Positions 12,355 to 23,608 of a stretch of 64,000 bases of DNA are shown one piece after another (the first letter of the stretch is position 1; each line of letters opens with the position of its first letter). The stretch covers positions 25,753,608 through 25,817,607 of the forward strand of contig CM077827.1 of assembly GCA_039720395.1 (NCBI GenBank), in the 5' to 3' direction. A program made the translations under genes and the position numbers. The DNA comes from Liquidambar formosana (lineage: Eukaryota; Streptophyta; Magnoliopsida; Saxifragales; Altingiaceae). The notes below the pieces were generated by a model. It searched no databases and was not told where the DNA came from. It saw only the letters and a program-made list of their open reading frames with translations.

Positions 12355-13059
12355 GGCTCTCCCTTTTTGCTTCGGTTTTGACTTCTACTTGCTTCAGAAG
12401 TCCTAAAATGTTCAAATTAAGTCCGATTTTGACGAAATAAAAGCCAAAACGACCGTGTTTCAAAGGGGAACAATTTTTAAACATTTTGGGACAAAAATCC
12501 TTAACCATGGGTGCATGGTTAGGTTTTACAAAGGTGGTTAACCATGGTGCCTCACCGTCGCTAAGCTGGGTTTGTACACAAGGTCGAACCGAACACTTTT
12601 CCAATCGAAATTTGATCTTTCTAAACATATCTAGGATGTAAATAAAGCCCAATTGAAGTTAAATGAGAGAAAATTGGGTGGGTCTTGTGAGTCAATTTGA
12701 GCAAACCAAGAAAGGGTCTTTTAGCCAACCTGAATTATCATGAGCCGAATTGATCTTAAACCATCAGTTCATGAAATTGAACCTATATATAGACTCTATA
12801 TACTCATATGAACTCGAAGGAATGACTCGGGATTCATTTCAAGGTCAAATGGAAAATATACGGCTTAAAAGACGATTATGCCCTTAAAGTCGCAAAAGTT
12901 CTTATTGACTATCGAAATGAACTCCAAATCACTTCAAAATTCATACACATGATATTCAATGCCATAGAAACTCAATGCAAAAGACTAGACTCAAAAAGGA
13001 CTCAAAATCCTACATGAAATGATATGTCCTAGTTGAGGTGACAAAAATGGGGTGTGACA

Positions 13060-13069
13060 CTTCCGATCT
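13060..13069. other. Ten-base junction between element B and element D
   Basis: Only CTTCCGATCT separates the outer end of LTR B from the outer end of the D LTR. Ten bases could be two adjacent 5-bp target duplications. GATCT does not match the sequence after the other end of D (CATTC), so the history of this junction is unresolved. Confidence 0.6.
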
Positions 13070-13205
13070 TGTTTCCACCTAAAAAGTGAATTTTTCAGGA
13101 TTTAGGAATGTTTTTTAAGGAAGAGCCACGTGGATAGGCCCTACCAGATAGGATGAAGACGCTGAAGGGAGTTAGTTGAAAGACGATAGACTTTGACCAC
13201 ATCAA
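13070..13205 (+). mobile_element. 5' LTR of element D, first part
   Basis: Matches the start of the 3' LTR at 41214, beginning TGTTTCCACCTAAAAAG. It is cut by the copia element after the target duplication ATCAA; the remainder continues after the copia element. Confidence 0.9.
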
Positions 13206-14869
13206 TGTTAGGATTATGCCCTAGAGCCAATCATAGAGATGATTGTTTAGGGATTAGGAACAATCATTTGATTTCATTTATGTATGTCACATTTATTATT
13301 GATTTAATAAAAGGGCTTATTCTATTATGTTTATATGCATCATTTATATTTACATAATATGTCCATGGAGTTAGAGTTGAGAATATGGAATTACAAAGAG
13401 TTGAAATTTTGAGACTGTAGATATATCTCTGTACTAAACTCCTAAAGCATTCCTAGTTGAAGGTTCACTATGATGGACAATAATGAACCATAGGACTAGC
13501 ACTTGTTAGGTTGACTCTATAGGAGGATAGCTAGTCTCAAGCTATTTGTGTGGAGACACTACAACCAACAAGTGGGTGCCTATTACGAGAATAGGTACAC
13601 TGAATGTGACCAAAGATATGAGATAAACTGAATGGAGTTTTATCCTGCCTGTCAATCAGTTTCTCATTGTTATAGTGGTACAAGTAATCCTTAGACCTGA
13701 GACACCATAGTTGTCTTATGCATGTAGCTTTAGAAGTTTGATAACACTAAGTGCAAATCCTATTCAGGGGTTTGCAAAGGTGTTCATTGGCCCTACTGCT
13801 ATGTGTATGAAGGCATGTGAGTGATCAACAAGGGATCCATCACTCTCAGGAAAAAGAGAGAGAATGTCTTATATAGCATTCATAATATAACTCATTAAAT
13901 CCATGGCCATGGTAGGATGAATATGAAAAGAGTTTCATGAGTTCATCAATGAGTTGATATCTATGAATGAGTATAAAGTAATTGAACTAGGGACTTGACA
14001 GACTTCCATGTCCTATTAGTTTAATTGGAGACATTGTGTTGAAGGAAGGATGCAATTGTAACCTATAAACTATAACAGAAGGGTTCTTTGTAAATGACTA
14101 TTCACCTCATTAAGGACCACACCATGAGCCATATGCTAGGTGTTACTCATGGTTAGTAGAAGCCCTAATTGATATAAGTGAGTTATAATCAATTAGGGAA
14201 TTGGAAGGAGTTCCAATTAGACCCTAAATGGAAAGAATTCCATTGTGCACACCTTGTGCTATTCCTACTACTTAATGATGTGAACCCAATGGGTCACACA
14301 CTGATCATGCAAGAAGGGCTTTAAAGTCTATGAGAGAAAGGGTTTTAGTGAATAAAGAATAGTTCTTTATGGGCCTATTTGTATTTGATACAAATAATAG
14401 GGGTTAATGTGCAATTAAGAGTAATTACACATAACCCTATTAGGGTTTCTTCCCCATGGCCAGCCCCCTTTAGTGGGCTGCCTATATAAGTCACACTTAT
14501 GTGTGACATGGCATAATAGGCTTGCACAATAAACCCTAGCCGTCCAGCCCCTTGGAGGCTCTCTTCTCTCTCTTTCTCTCTTCTCCACCTCTAGCAACAA
14601 CAAGGAAAAAGAAAGAAAGGACTTGAAGCTCTAGCTAGGTGTGGATACCGTTGGAGGCAGCACACTTGGGCTGCTCATTCACCGCTGTCCGGAATTAAAG
14701 CTTGGAGCAAAAAGGAGAAGACATTAAAAATTCTGTAAGTGTTCTAACCCTCTTTGTAGTTAGGATTTGATTTTGTGTTATGCATAGTTAGATTCATGGG
14801 ATTGGGAATCGTAGGAAAAATTTTTTATATTCCGCACTTCTATTTTTCCCTCTTGTTCAATTCCCAACA
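13206..14869 (+). mobile_element. 5' LTR of copia element C
   Basis: Bounded by TG and CA. It differs from the 3' LTR by only a handful of substitutions and small indels, for example near 14537, 14574, 14730 and 14857, which suggests a recent insertion. A TATATAAG box lies near 14483. Confidence 0.95.
14483..14490 (+). promoter_or_regulatory. TATA box of copia 5' LTR
   Basis: TATATAAG in CCTATATAAGTCACAC; the same element is at 22500-22507 in the 3' LTR. Confidence 0.6.
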
Positions 14870-14870
14870 G

Positions 14871-14883
14871 TGGTATCAGAGCC
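14871..14883 (+). promoter_or_regulatory. Primer-binding site of element C (tRNA-Met type)
   Basis: TGGTATCAGAGCC follows the LTR end after one base. It is the standard copia primer site complementary to the 3' end of initiator tRNA-Met. Confidence 0.95.
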
Positions 14884-16269
14884 ATGATTATGCATAATAC
14901 AAAATACATATGGGCTGGTAATTATGGTGTAGTTGAATGATTCAAAAATCTGGAAAAATTTTTCTGCATAATTGGTTTTCCTCCATAGCTGAACCTTGGG
15001 TTTGGAACCCTAGGTCAATTCTCTTCTACTCCTCTTCTAATTGATGGTTAAGTGTAGCCATGAATGCAATAGGTTGCATAGGGTTTGAGTTTGGAGAAGA
15101 AGAATAAGGAAACTAGGGTTTTATAAAACTGTTATGAACAGTTTTCATGGTAGCCATGAAAAACCGTCATCTTGTTTTGCATGCCAAATTCAGAGTTCTT
15201 CTCCAAAATTTTCGAGCCATATATGGTTAGAAAGCTCTTCGAATAAGCTTTCCAACCCAACAAACGGTGCGTCAATCCGAGTACTGTAGTGAAAGTTATG
15301 AATTTTTTACTACAGGCTGTCTGGAAAGACAGTTTTGCTCGGGAATGATGCAATAGCCACAACTTTGAGTTATTGATGGAGATCAAAGGCATGGCAATGG
15401 TTGCCACCACTTGGGTTATGTTCTAGACATGGTAGGGAAAGGTTCCCAAGCATTTAGATGCATCATAATTGGATTAAGATGCTAGAACGGAAGGAAGAAG
15501 GAGAAGAAAACCATGGAGGCTGAATCTGGGTTTTAGAACCCTAAGGTTCTTGCAATTAATTCTAATTAAATCTGCTGTATTTATGATGGAAGATCATTGT
15601 AGGATCATTATATATCATGTGTATATGATTTTCTTTAAGTTTCAAAAAGGTTTTGATGGAAAAAGATTCAAAAAGTTTGAAAATTTTTCATGAACAGCAT
15701 AGCAGATTTTCTCTGCAGAAACGTCATCAATGGAGTTTTGATTAGAACTTGAGTTAGGGAACTCCAAATTGCATGAAACCAATTGCATTAGTTTCCTAAG
15801 ACATGTAGGATACTGGGAAAATTTGTTTGGTAGCCTAATTCATTCATCTTGCTGGGTTTTAAATCAATTTCTGACCATGGACAGTGTGCTGTCAAATTCT
15901 GGGCAGCCTACTGTTGTTTTAATTGTTTAGAACAATTGGTCATGATTTGATCATCCAAAACTCTTCTATTAGCTTATTATTTCATGTAGGGACATGATAC
16001 AAAAGCTGGTTTCAATGGAGGAGTCGAATTGATAAAGATTTAGAAGCTATTGTGACCTTCAAGGTCTGCAACAATGGCTCCAGCAATGGGTTTGGAAACC
16101 CTGATTGTTCTTGATGATGGCAGCCACTTCCACCACTTCTCACGTGTCCAGAGGCTTGTCCCACACCCCTAGGATGTTCTCCCATGACTGGCCATGGCCT
16201 CCCACAGTCGTTGGTGGCCATGGCAGCCTAGCCAAGCTCAGGCAGCCCCCCGGTAGTGACGGCTGCATA

Positions 16270-16830
16270 GAGTTAAGGATGAAACCCTAATTTTGAGTTA
16301 ATGATGAAACCCTAATTTCATTATGGCATTAATTAAAACCCTAATTGGAATATTAATTACCTTAATTAAGAGTTAATGATTGGTCATTAAATGACCAATC
16401 ATGGTTATTAATTGTTAGGGCATAATTAATACCATTAATGATGTCTAGGGTTAGGGTTTTTGATAACCCTAATTAGTGTAATTAATTAAGGGTAATAAAT
16501 ACCCTATTTGGCATTAATTAAACCCTAATCCCTTTTATTAAATACCGTATGAACCTAGGGTTTTAATGATTAGTCATTAAATGACCAATCATAAGGCATT
16601 TAATGATTAGGGCTTGCATTTAGGGTTTAGGGTTTTAGGAAACCCTAATGCACTAATTCATCATTTAATTGATTTTATTTAATTCCCATGTTAATTATTT
16701 AATTAATATTGATTAATTTTATAATGTTTTAAATGGTTTAAAATACAATTGGGGATTAAATTAAAATCTGGAAATTCTTAATTAAATGAAATTGTTTTGT
16801 TTAAATAAGGAAACCCTAATATTGGATATT
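16270..16830. repeat. Telo-box-rich segment in element C
   Basis: AACCCTAA or its complement TTAGGGTT recurs many times, for example at about 16285, 16308, 16336 and 16622-16648, where TTTAGGGTTTAGGG is present. The units are dispersed between AT-rich spacers, not in a perfect tandem array. Confidence 0.7.
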
Positions 16831-17946
16831 AGAGTTATTTTAGGAAACTTTATATGTTTCTATTAATTTGATTAATTGAAACTAAATGTCTTAAATGTTA
16901 AGACTTTATTTAATTCTGGATATTTTTGTTTAAACCTAATAAGATTAGGATGCATTAATGAGATTAATGTAAATCATTCAAGAGAATTACCATAATGCCC
17001 ATATGTTTTAATGCTTACAGTTTTTCTTTACATTATGCAATGAGATTGTATGTATGTGTTTGGATGATGATTATGGACTATACCCTTTAAACCAATTGTG
17101 ATTGGCCGTCTTATGAATGGGATGTTATTATTTACAAGAGTTGTAATTTTATTAAGGTGATGTAATTTATTTGGGGCTTGCATGCCACCTTCCCTCTCCC
17201 TCTCTCTCTATCATTCTCTTATGTACCCCACATTCCCCTTATGTATCCCTTTCTTTAAATTATGTAAATGTTATGTAATCGAGAGCGCACTAAGGAGCAT
17301 GGTGGACCCAAAGGAGCATGATAGAGCCCAACAAGCCAATGGTGGAGACCATCAAGCCAAGGGAGCAGATTGAAGGACTTGAAAGCTTAGAGAAGTGTTT
17401 CAAGACAGCATGCATGTTTCGAATGTGTTATTTTACGATCACCTACACCCACCTTAGACCTTGGATTCAATCTATTGGCTTGGATTGAATCCTCTCAAAG
17501 TCCATAATCATCATAGTGGGAGCTTTAATTTATGAGATAATTGTATTAGCTCCAATACCATAGTTTGGTATATGTTACCTATTCACTTAGGGACTAATAT
17601 CAAAATATGGTACTTTATATATGTTGATATATAATAACATGCGATGTATGATTTATAATAGCATGAGATGTATGATTATAAATAGCATAATTTATATGTT
17701 TAAATTTTGATACATAGGATGCATGTTAATTTGATGAGACCCCTTAAAACCCCTCTCTTTTAATATTAAGTTGAAAATGAAGAAATCATAGGGAATGAAT
17801 TCTTCATTGCCTTCCATCATTATAGGATCATCTAACGTCCCTTAATGTGGGTACCTGGCTGCAGACATGTAAGAGCTATCCATGTTAAAGACATTACTTG
17901 AAACTATCACATATGAGATATCATGGGGTGCCTAAACTGGTATATA

Positions 17947-18152
17947 CCAAGAAACTAACATGTGAGGTATATATTTGGCGAAACATACCTGTGTGAATGA
18001 TGGGTTTAACTTAACTAGGGAAGTATTCCAAGAAACTAACATGTGAGGTGTATGTTCCCTAGAGGCAAAATGATTGGAACTTGCTTATGAAGCAATAGAC
18101 AAAGAGTTGTCTTCTTATTGTGGGTTAGAAGCCAAGAAACTAACATGTGAGG
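17947..18152 (+). repeat. Three dispersed copies of a 21-22-bp motif
   Basis: CCAAGAAACTAACATGTGAG recurs at 17947, 18028 and 18133, each followed by G with a variable next base. The spacing is about 81 and 105 bases; sequences between the copies are unrelated. Function unknown. Confidence 0.85.
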
Positions 18153-19589
18153 CTTCTAGGTCACAGTGGGACCCCAATCCCCATTAGGAATGAGATTCCC
18201 GAATTCCATTAGAGGGTGTATGGAATTTGATAAAATAGTGGGAGGTACCATATGATTAAAGACCCAATCATTATGGATAAAAATGAAATCTAATTCTCTG
18301 TTTATGTAGATTACCTAATTACTCACCTCAAAACCTCTATTTCCTAATATATAGGATATTGATAGTTTGACTAAACCCGATTTCTTTGATTGACTTAGGA
18401 AATTGAGAATTGTTCTTAATTTCAAAAGATTGTTCATATGCTATTAGGCCTTTTCTTAAAGGCCCTCCATAAAACATCCTAAGAAGAAAAAGACACTATG
18501 CGCAATTGGCATCTTGTTGCCATACTATATGATAGTATTTATGACTAATGAGCTTCAGAAGCAAAATTAGTCAATGCAAGTGCCTTTGATGTCCTACATC
18601 ACATACAAAGGTTGTATAGTGAGTAAATAATACTATAAAGTATAGTAGTTATAAAGGACTTCTTCTGGACTAGGATGTAATAAAAGTTGTTTATTAATAA
18701 TCATTCTTTTGAAAAATGATTAATCACATAGAATAGCTTGAGAAGCTAGATGTGATTTAAAATGGAAGCATAGAGGAAAGCAAGTCTTGAAAAGTCAAAG
18801 ACAAAGAAATATAATTATTTTGTAGTAAATATAAGGTATTGTAAAGGGAACTTGATAAAGTATCAGTCTTCCTAAAAGAACCAAACTTTTGAAGTTTTGG
18901 TTCCTGCTCTAAACTAAATTGTTGGTTAGTTCTGCTTCTTGGTTTTTGGATTCTAGTATAATCTAAATCGAAGCAGAAAGTTAAGTAGATAATAAGTTAC
19001 CTTTAAAAATTTTAATAGAGCAAGAGTTGCTAGATTAATTTTGGGAACTTATTTCTTAACTAGGCCATTTAAGACATTCTAGAAATTTGATTTCTGAATT
19101 TAAATGACTAATTAGAGCGAATGCAACGTATTCCGAGAATACAAGAGATGTAGAGACTCTCATTTAAATGTAACGATTATGACTTGGTTATGAGATGACC
19201 AAACCCATCTTTTACTTGGTGAAGTGAAAGAGTTACATTTATAATTTGACTAATACATTGTGATGTATATAGTCATGTAGAGCATGCATTCAATTACAGT
19301 AGACTCATCTTAGAATACCATAGCTCAATGGTGAATCTAAGAGAACGAATTGAACCCTATTAAGATATGGTTTGATCCATGATGAGTTTTACTAATGTAT
19401 CCATCTAGGATATACCTTAAAATTGCTACATATTGATAATTTAGGGTTCACTCCAGTTTTGTCCCAATTATATCAGATATGATATGGGAAGAAACCCAAC
19501 TTAAAGAAGTTAAGGCTTGGGATTGTGCTATGTATGTCTAAGAGACATAATGTAGACAATCTGGAAATAAGGTCAAGTAAGTGTTGAAT

Positions 19590-21210
19590 TGTGGTATATC
19601 CCAAAGAGTGGTTGGGATAGTATTTCTATTACCCTAATGAACAAAAGTTGTCCATTAGGATGTTTGCTGGATTTTCTTGAGAAAGAGTTCATTCAAGAAA
19701 GATGCAAAAGTAGATAGAATTTGCAGAATTGTTTGTAAAGCCACAAACCAACAAAGATCCAACCCTTGCCCCTATTGAGGCAAAACCTTTAATTACACCA
19801 CATTCTTTTCATAGATCAAATTGGATATTTCTTTAACATAAGAGAGATATTGTATCTCCATTAGAATGTGAAAGAATTGTTCTTTGGTGATAAAGATCAC
19901 CAAGATAATCCTATTGATTATGATTAGGCGATGTTTGGCATCAACTTGAGAAATGACTAAGAGTCATTAAATCCAATATGGACAGGTAGAGACCTAAAAG
20001 GCTTGGCTATTTAAGAATGTTTTCAACATAGGCAAAAAGTTGTCTATAAAGAAACTTGTTTGATAATAGTTATGCTGAAATCCATTTGGATCTTGTTATC
20101 TATAAATACACATTTTGAATATGAGATATGTCAAAAAGGATATAAAGATGTTATATCAAATGGTGAAAAACCATAAGAGTGTGTAAGTTATAGAAGTCTA
20201 TTAATAGACTACAAGGTTCTCATAATTAACACATCTATAAAGTTGAAGTAATCAAATTGTTTGATTTCTCTTATTGTATAGATGGACCATGAGTGTATAA
20301 AAGGTTAGTGGGAGTGCGATCGTTTTTCTTTATCCTAAGTATAGATGACATCCTAATCATTATGAATGATATATGAATGACATCCTAATCGTTTTGGTTT
20401 TTGGAGAAAAACTAATTCATGAAAGATTTGGCAGAAGCATCCAACAAGATCTATAGAGATAGATCATATAGATTGCTAAGTATCTCCAAATCATCAAACA
20501 TAGTTGAAATGTTGAAAAAGTTCAACATGGAGAATTCTAAAGGAGGTCTGATTTACTTCAGATAAGAATTCATTATTCAAGGGCATGTGCCCTAGGATAA
20601 CACAAGTAAGATTCTTAAAGTGTTAAGAAGCTTTATTTTACACTATGTATTGAACCTGATATCTATTATGTTGTAATTGTTACAAATAGTTATCAATCAA
20701 TTCAAATTTGGAATATTGGATTGAATATGGAAATTGTAAACTCATAGTAGATGGGTATATGGATTTGGATATAATCCATATGGGGTATATTTTATATTCA
20801 CTTTAGTTAGTGAAATACTTAATGGAAGAACTGTATGAAAGATACAGTGGATTCCATTATTAAGGGTGAATTAATTGTCGCATTGTCTAGGAGACTGTTT
20901 GGATCTATAAGTTCATTTAGAACTTAGAGTTGTTCCTTCCATTGAGTTGCCCACACCTTGTTTTGTGACAACAATGGGTCTATATCTCAAGTATAGGAAT
21001 CACGGTCTCATCAAAAGTCCAAACTCATAGAGTGACAATTCCAAGTGATTAGAGGAATCATTGGAAGAGGTAATAGATACATTACAAAAGATATTATCTA
21101 CATAAGTTTTTGTAGACCTACTGACTAAAGCTTTAAAACATAATTGGTTATGTCTAAGACCAACATCTTGAGAAGATAGGTATGCGATACATGGTCGATT
21201 GGCTTTAGTG
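19590..21210 (+). pseudogene. Decayed copia pol (integrase tail, RT, RNase H)
   Basis: Short pieces in changing frames match copia pol in the expected order. An integrase tail has LEKEFI near 19680. The RT start gives KSIWILLSI near 20080. A YVDD-like catalytic motif reads SIDDILIIMND near 20340, with tyrosine replaced by serine. MLKKFNMENSK follows near 20510. An RNase H tail with VDLLTKALKH is near 21110. Numerous stops and frameshifts exclude function. Confidence 0.8.
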
Positions 21211-21222
21211 CAAGTGGGAGAT
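21209..21222 (+). promoter_or_regulatory. Polypurine tract of element C
   Basis: TGCAAGTGGGAGAT directly precedes the 3' LTR; this AAGTGGGAGATTG context is typical for copia plus-strand priming. Confidence 0.8.
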
Positions 21223-22881
21223 TGTTAGGATTATGCCCTAGAGCCAATCATAGAGATGATTGTTTAGGGATTAGGAACAATCATTTGATTTCATTTATGT
21301 ATGTCACATTTATTATTGATTTAATAAAAGGGCTTATTCTATTATGTTTATATGCATCATTTATATTTACATAATATGTCCATGGAGTTAGAGTTGAGAA
21401 TATGGAATTACAAAGAGTTGAAATTTTGAGACTGTAGATATATCTCTGTACTAAACTCCTAAAGCATTCCTAGTTGAAGGTTCACTATGATGGACAATAA
21501 TGAACCATAGGACTAGCACTTGTTAGGTTGACTCTATAGGAGGATAGCTAGTCTCAAGCTATTTGTGTGGAGACACTACAACCAACAAGTGGGTGCCTAT
21601 TACGAGAATAGGTACACTGAATGTGACCAAAGATATGAGATAAACTGAATGGAGTTTTATCCTGCCTGTCAATCAGTTTCTCATTGTTATAGTGGTACAA
21701 GTAATCCTTAGACCTGAGACACCATAGTTGTCTTATGCATGTAGCTTTAGAAGTTTGATAACACTAAGTGCAAATCCTATTCAGGGGTTTGCAAAGGTGT
21801 TCATTGGCCCTACTGCTATGTGTATGAAGGCATGTGAGTGATCAACAAGGGATCCATCACTCTCAGGAAAAAGAGAGAGAATGTCTTATATAGCATTCAT
21901 AATATAACTCATTAAATCCATGGCCATGGTAGGATGAATATGAAAAGAGTTTCATGAGTTCATCAATGAGTTGATATCTATGAATGAGTATAAAGTAATT
22001 GAACTAGGGACTTGACAGACTTCCATGTCCTATTAGTTTAATTGGAGACATTGTGTTGAAGGAAGGATGCAATTGTAACCTATAAACTATAACAGAAGGG
22101 TTCTTTGTAAATGACTATTCACCTCATTAAGGACCACACCATGAGCCATATGCTAGGTGTTACTCATGGTTAGTAGAAGCCCTAATTGATATAAGTGAGT
22201 TATAATCAATTAGGGAATTGGAAGGAGTTCCAATTAGACCCTAAATGGAAAGAATTCCATTGTGCACACCTTGTGCTATTCCTACTACTTAATGATGTGA
22301 ACCCAATGGGTCACACACTGATCATGCAAGAAGGGCTTTAAAGTCTATGAGAGAAAGGGTTTTAGTGAATAAAGAATAGTTCTTTATGGGCCTATTTGTA
22401 TTTGATACAAATAATAGGGGTTAATGTGCAATTAAGAGTAATTACACATAACCCTATTAGGGTTTCTTCCCCATGGCCAGCCCCCTTTAGTGGGCTGCCT
22501 ATATAAGTCACACTTATGTGTGACATGGCATAATAGGCTTGCACAATAAACCCTAGCCATCCAGCCCCTTGGAGGCTCTCTTCTCTCTCTCTCTCTTCTC
22601 CACCTCTAGCAACAACAAGGAAAAAGAAAGAAAGGACTTGAAGCTCTAGCTAGGTGTGGATACCGTTGGAGGCAGCACACTTGGGCTGCTCATTCACCGC
22701 TGTCCGGAATTAAAGCTTGGAGCAAAAAGGAGAAGACATTAAAACTGTAAGTGTTCTAACCCTCCTCGTAGTTAGGGTTTGATTTTGTGTTATGCATAGT
22801 TAGATTCATGGGATTGGGAATCGTAGGAAAATTTTTTTATATTCCGCACTTCTATTTTTCCCTCTTGTTCGATTCCCAACA
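21223..22881 (+). mobile_element. 3' LTR of copia element C
   Basis: Near-identical to the 5' LTR, bounded by TGTTAGG and CCCAACA and followed by ATCAA, the right target duplication. Confidence 0.95.
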
Positions 22882-22886
22882 ATCAA

Positions 22887-23572
22887 AAGGGAAGTTGTGA
22901 GAAAAATAAGGGAAGTGGGTTAATAGAGTTTGTCGCGATCAGGAGAGTGGGGTTAAGACTGGAGCTTTTTGGGACGAAGTTGCAGTTGGAGTGAAGCCCA
23001 CTAATACCACCACCATGGCAGTTGCTACAAAGGAAACATATACGTGGGATTTTAGCCTGATACTGTATAAAAGACGAAGGAGAAGACCAAGGAAAGGGTT
23101 CCACAACCAACACACAAATCCTACTCAGGAAATTCAATTTTATTCAACTTAGCTTCTTAGCTTTTTCTCAAATTCAATTCTGTTAGTAGCTTCTTAGCAA
23201 TCTTGCTTGTTTCATGCTTGGCTCGGACTTCAATTATTTGGATACTTTGCTGATTTCTGTAAGTTTTATTCGTTAAATGAAGTATTTTTTCCTTGCAATT
23301 CTTTCGGATATATTGTGATAAATTCTGTTTACATTAGACACTAGTTTAAGTTAGAATCATAGCTTAATTTCGAACCACAGAGAGAAGAACCCCTATCTCT
23401 CGTCAATCGCTTGATATACATTTCATTTCAATTTCAATTACATCAGTGACCGAATAGGCATTTGGGGCTAACGGCCTTGAATTCAACGGCCTAGGAGGTG
23501 CTGTGGCGTCATGGTCACACGATCTTTAAGCTTTCGAGCCTTGGCACGCCCGCAACTTTTTTCGTGTGAACA
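22887..23572 (+). mobile_element. 5' LTR of element D, second part
   Basis: It resumes the D LTR after the copia element and ends GTGTGAACA. Together with 13070-13205 it totals 822 bp against 821 bp for the 3' LTR. A TATAAAAG box is at 23066-23073 (41529-41536 in the 3' LTR). Confidence 0.9.
23066..23073 (+). promoter_or_regulatory. TATA box of the D 5' LTR
   Basis: TATAAAAG in ACTGTATAAAAGACG, conserved in the 3' LTR. In this copy the upstream LTR promoter region is separated by 9.7 kb of copia DNA. Confidence 0.6.
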
Positions 23573-23576
23573 CCTT

Positions 23577-23596
23577 TTTGGCACGCCCGATGGGAC
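23577..23596 (+). promoter_or_regulatory. Probable primer-binding site of element D
   Basis: TTTGGCACGCCCGATGGGAC begins a few bases inside the LTR. Its core TTGGCACGCCCG also occurs within the LTR just upstream (23541-23552). The tRNA was not identified. Confidence 0.6.
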
Positions 23597-23608
23597 AAGG
23601 TAAACACA

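Larger units (their letters stand above)
10059..13059 (-). mobile_element. L1-family gypsy LTR copy B (5' LTR of element B)
   Basis: The minus-strand start TGTCACACCCC is at 13059 and the end GGGTTCACA at 10059, giving 3001 bp. It is collinear with copies A, E, F and the copy at 63724. Because the leader and gag follow directly on the minus strand, this is a 5' LTR. The region equivalent to the CACTA insertion in copy A is uninterrupted here (AACAACAAGAATAATGAATA near 10990-11009), providing the empty site. Position and orientation rule out A and B as the two LTRs of one element. Confidence 0.9.
14884..19589 (+). other. Non-coding interior of element C
   Basis: No gag, protease or integrase core could be recognised in either strand. 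The stretch includes a telo-box-rich segment near 16270-16830 and a repeated motif near 17947-18152. Short reading frames here look accidental. Confidence 0.6.
13206..22881 (+). mobile_element. Element C: complete copia retrotransposon inserted in the D LTR
   Basis: It starts TGTTAGGATTATG and ends GATTCCCAACA. The flanking 5-bp duplication ATCAA lies at 13201-13205 and 22882-22886, and the intact D 3' LTR near 41345 gives the empty site. LTRs of 1664 and 1659 bp are nearly identical. A tRNA-Met-type primer site follows the 5' LTR and a polypurine tract precedes the 3' LTR. The 6.35-kb interior has no long reading frame; only decayed integrase C-terminus, RT and RNase H pieces are found in the last third. 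It must have been moved by proteins supplied by another element. Confidence 0.95.

Noticed and set aside
1..13059. LTRs A and B as the two LTRs of one element
   Set aside because: They are in opposite orientation, while LTRs of one element are direct repeats.
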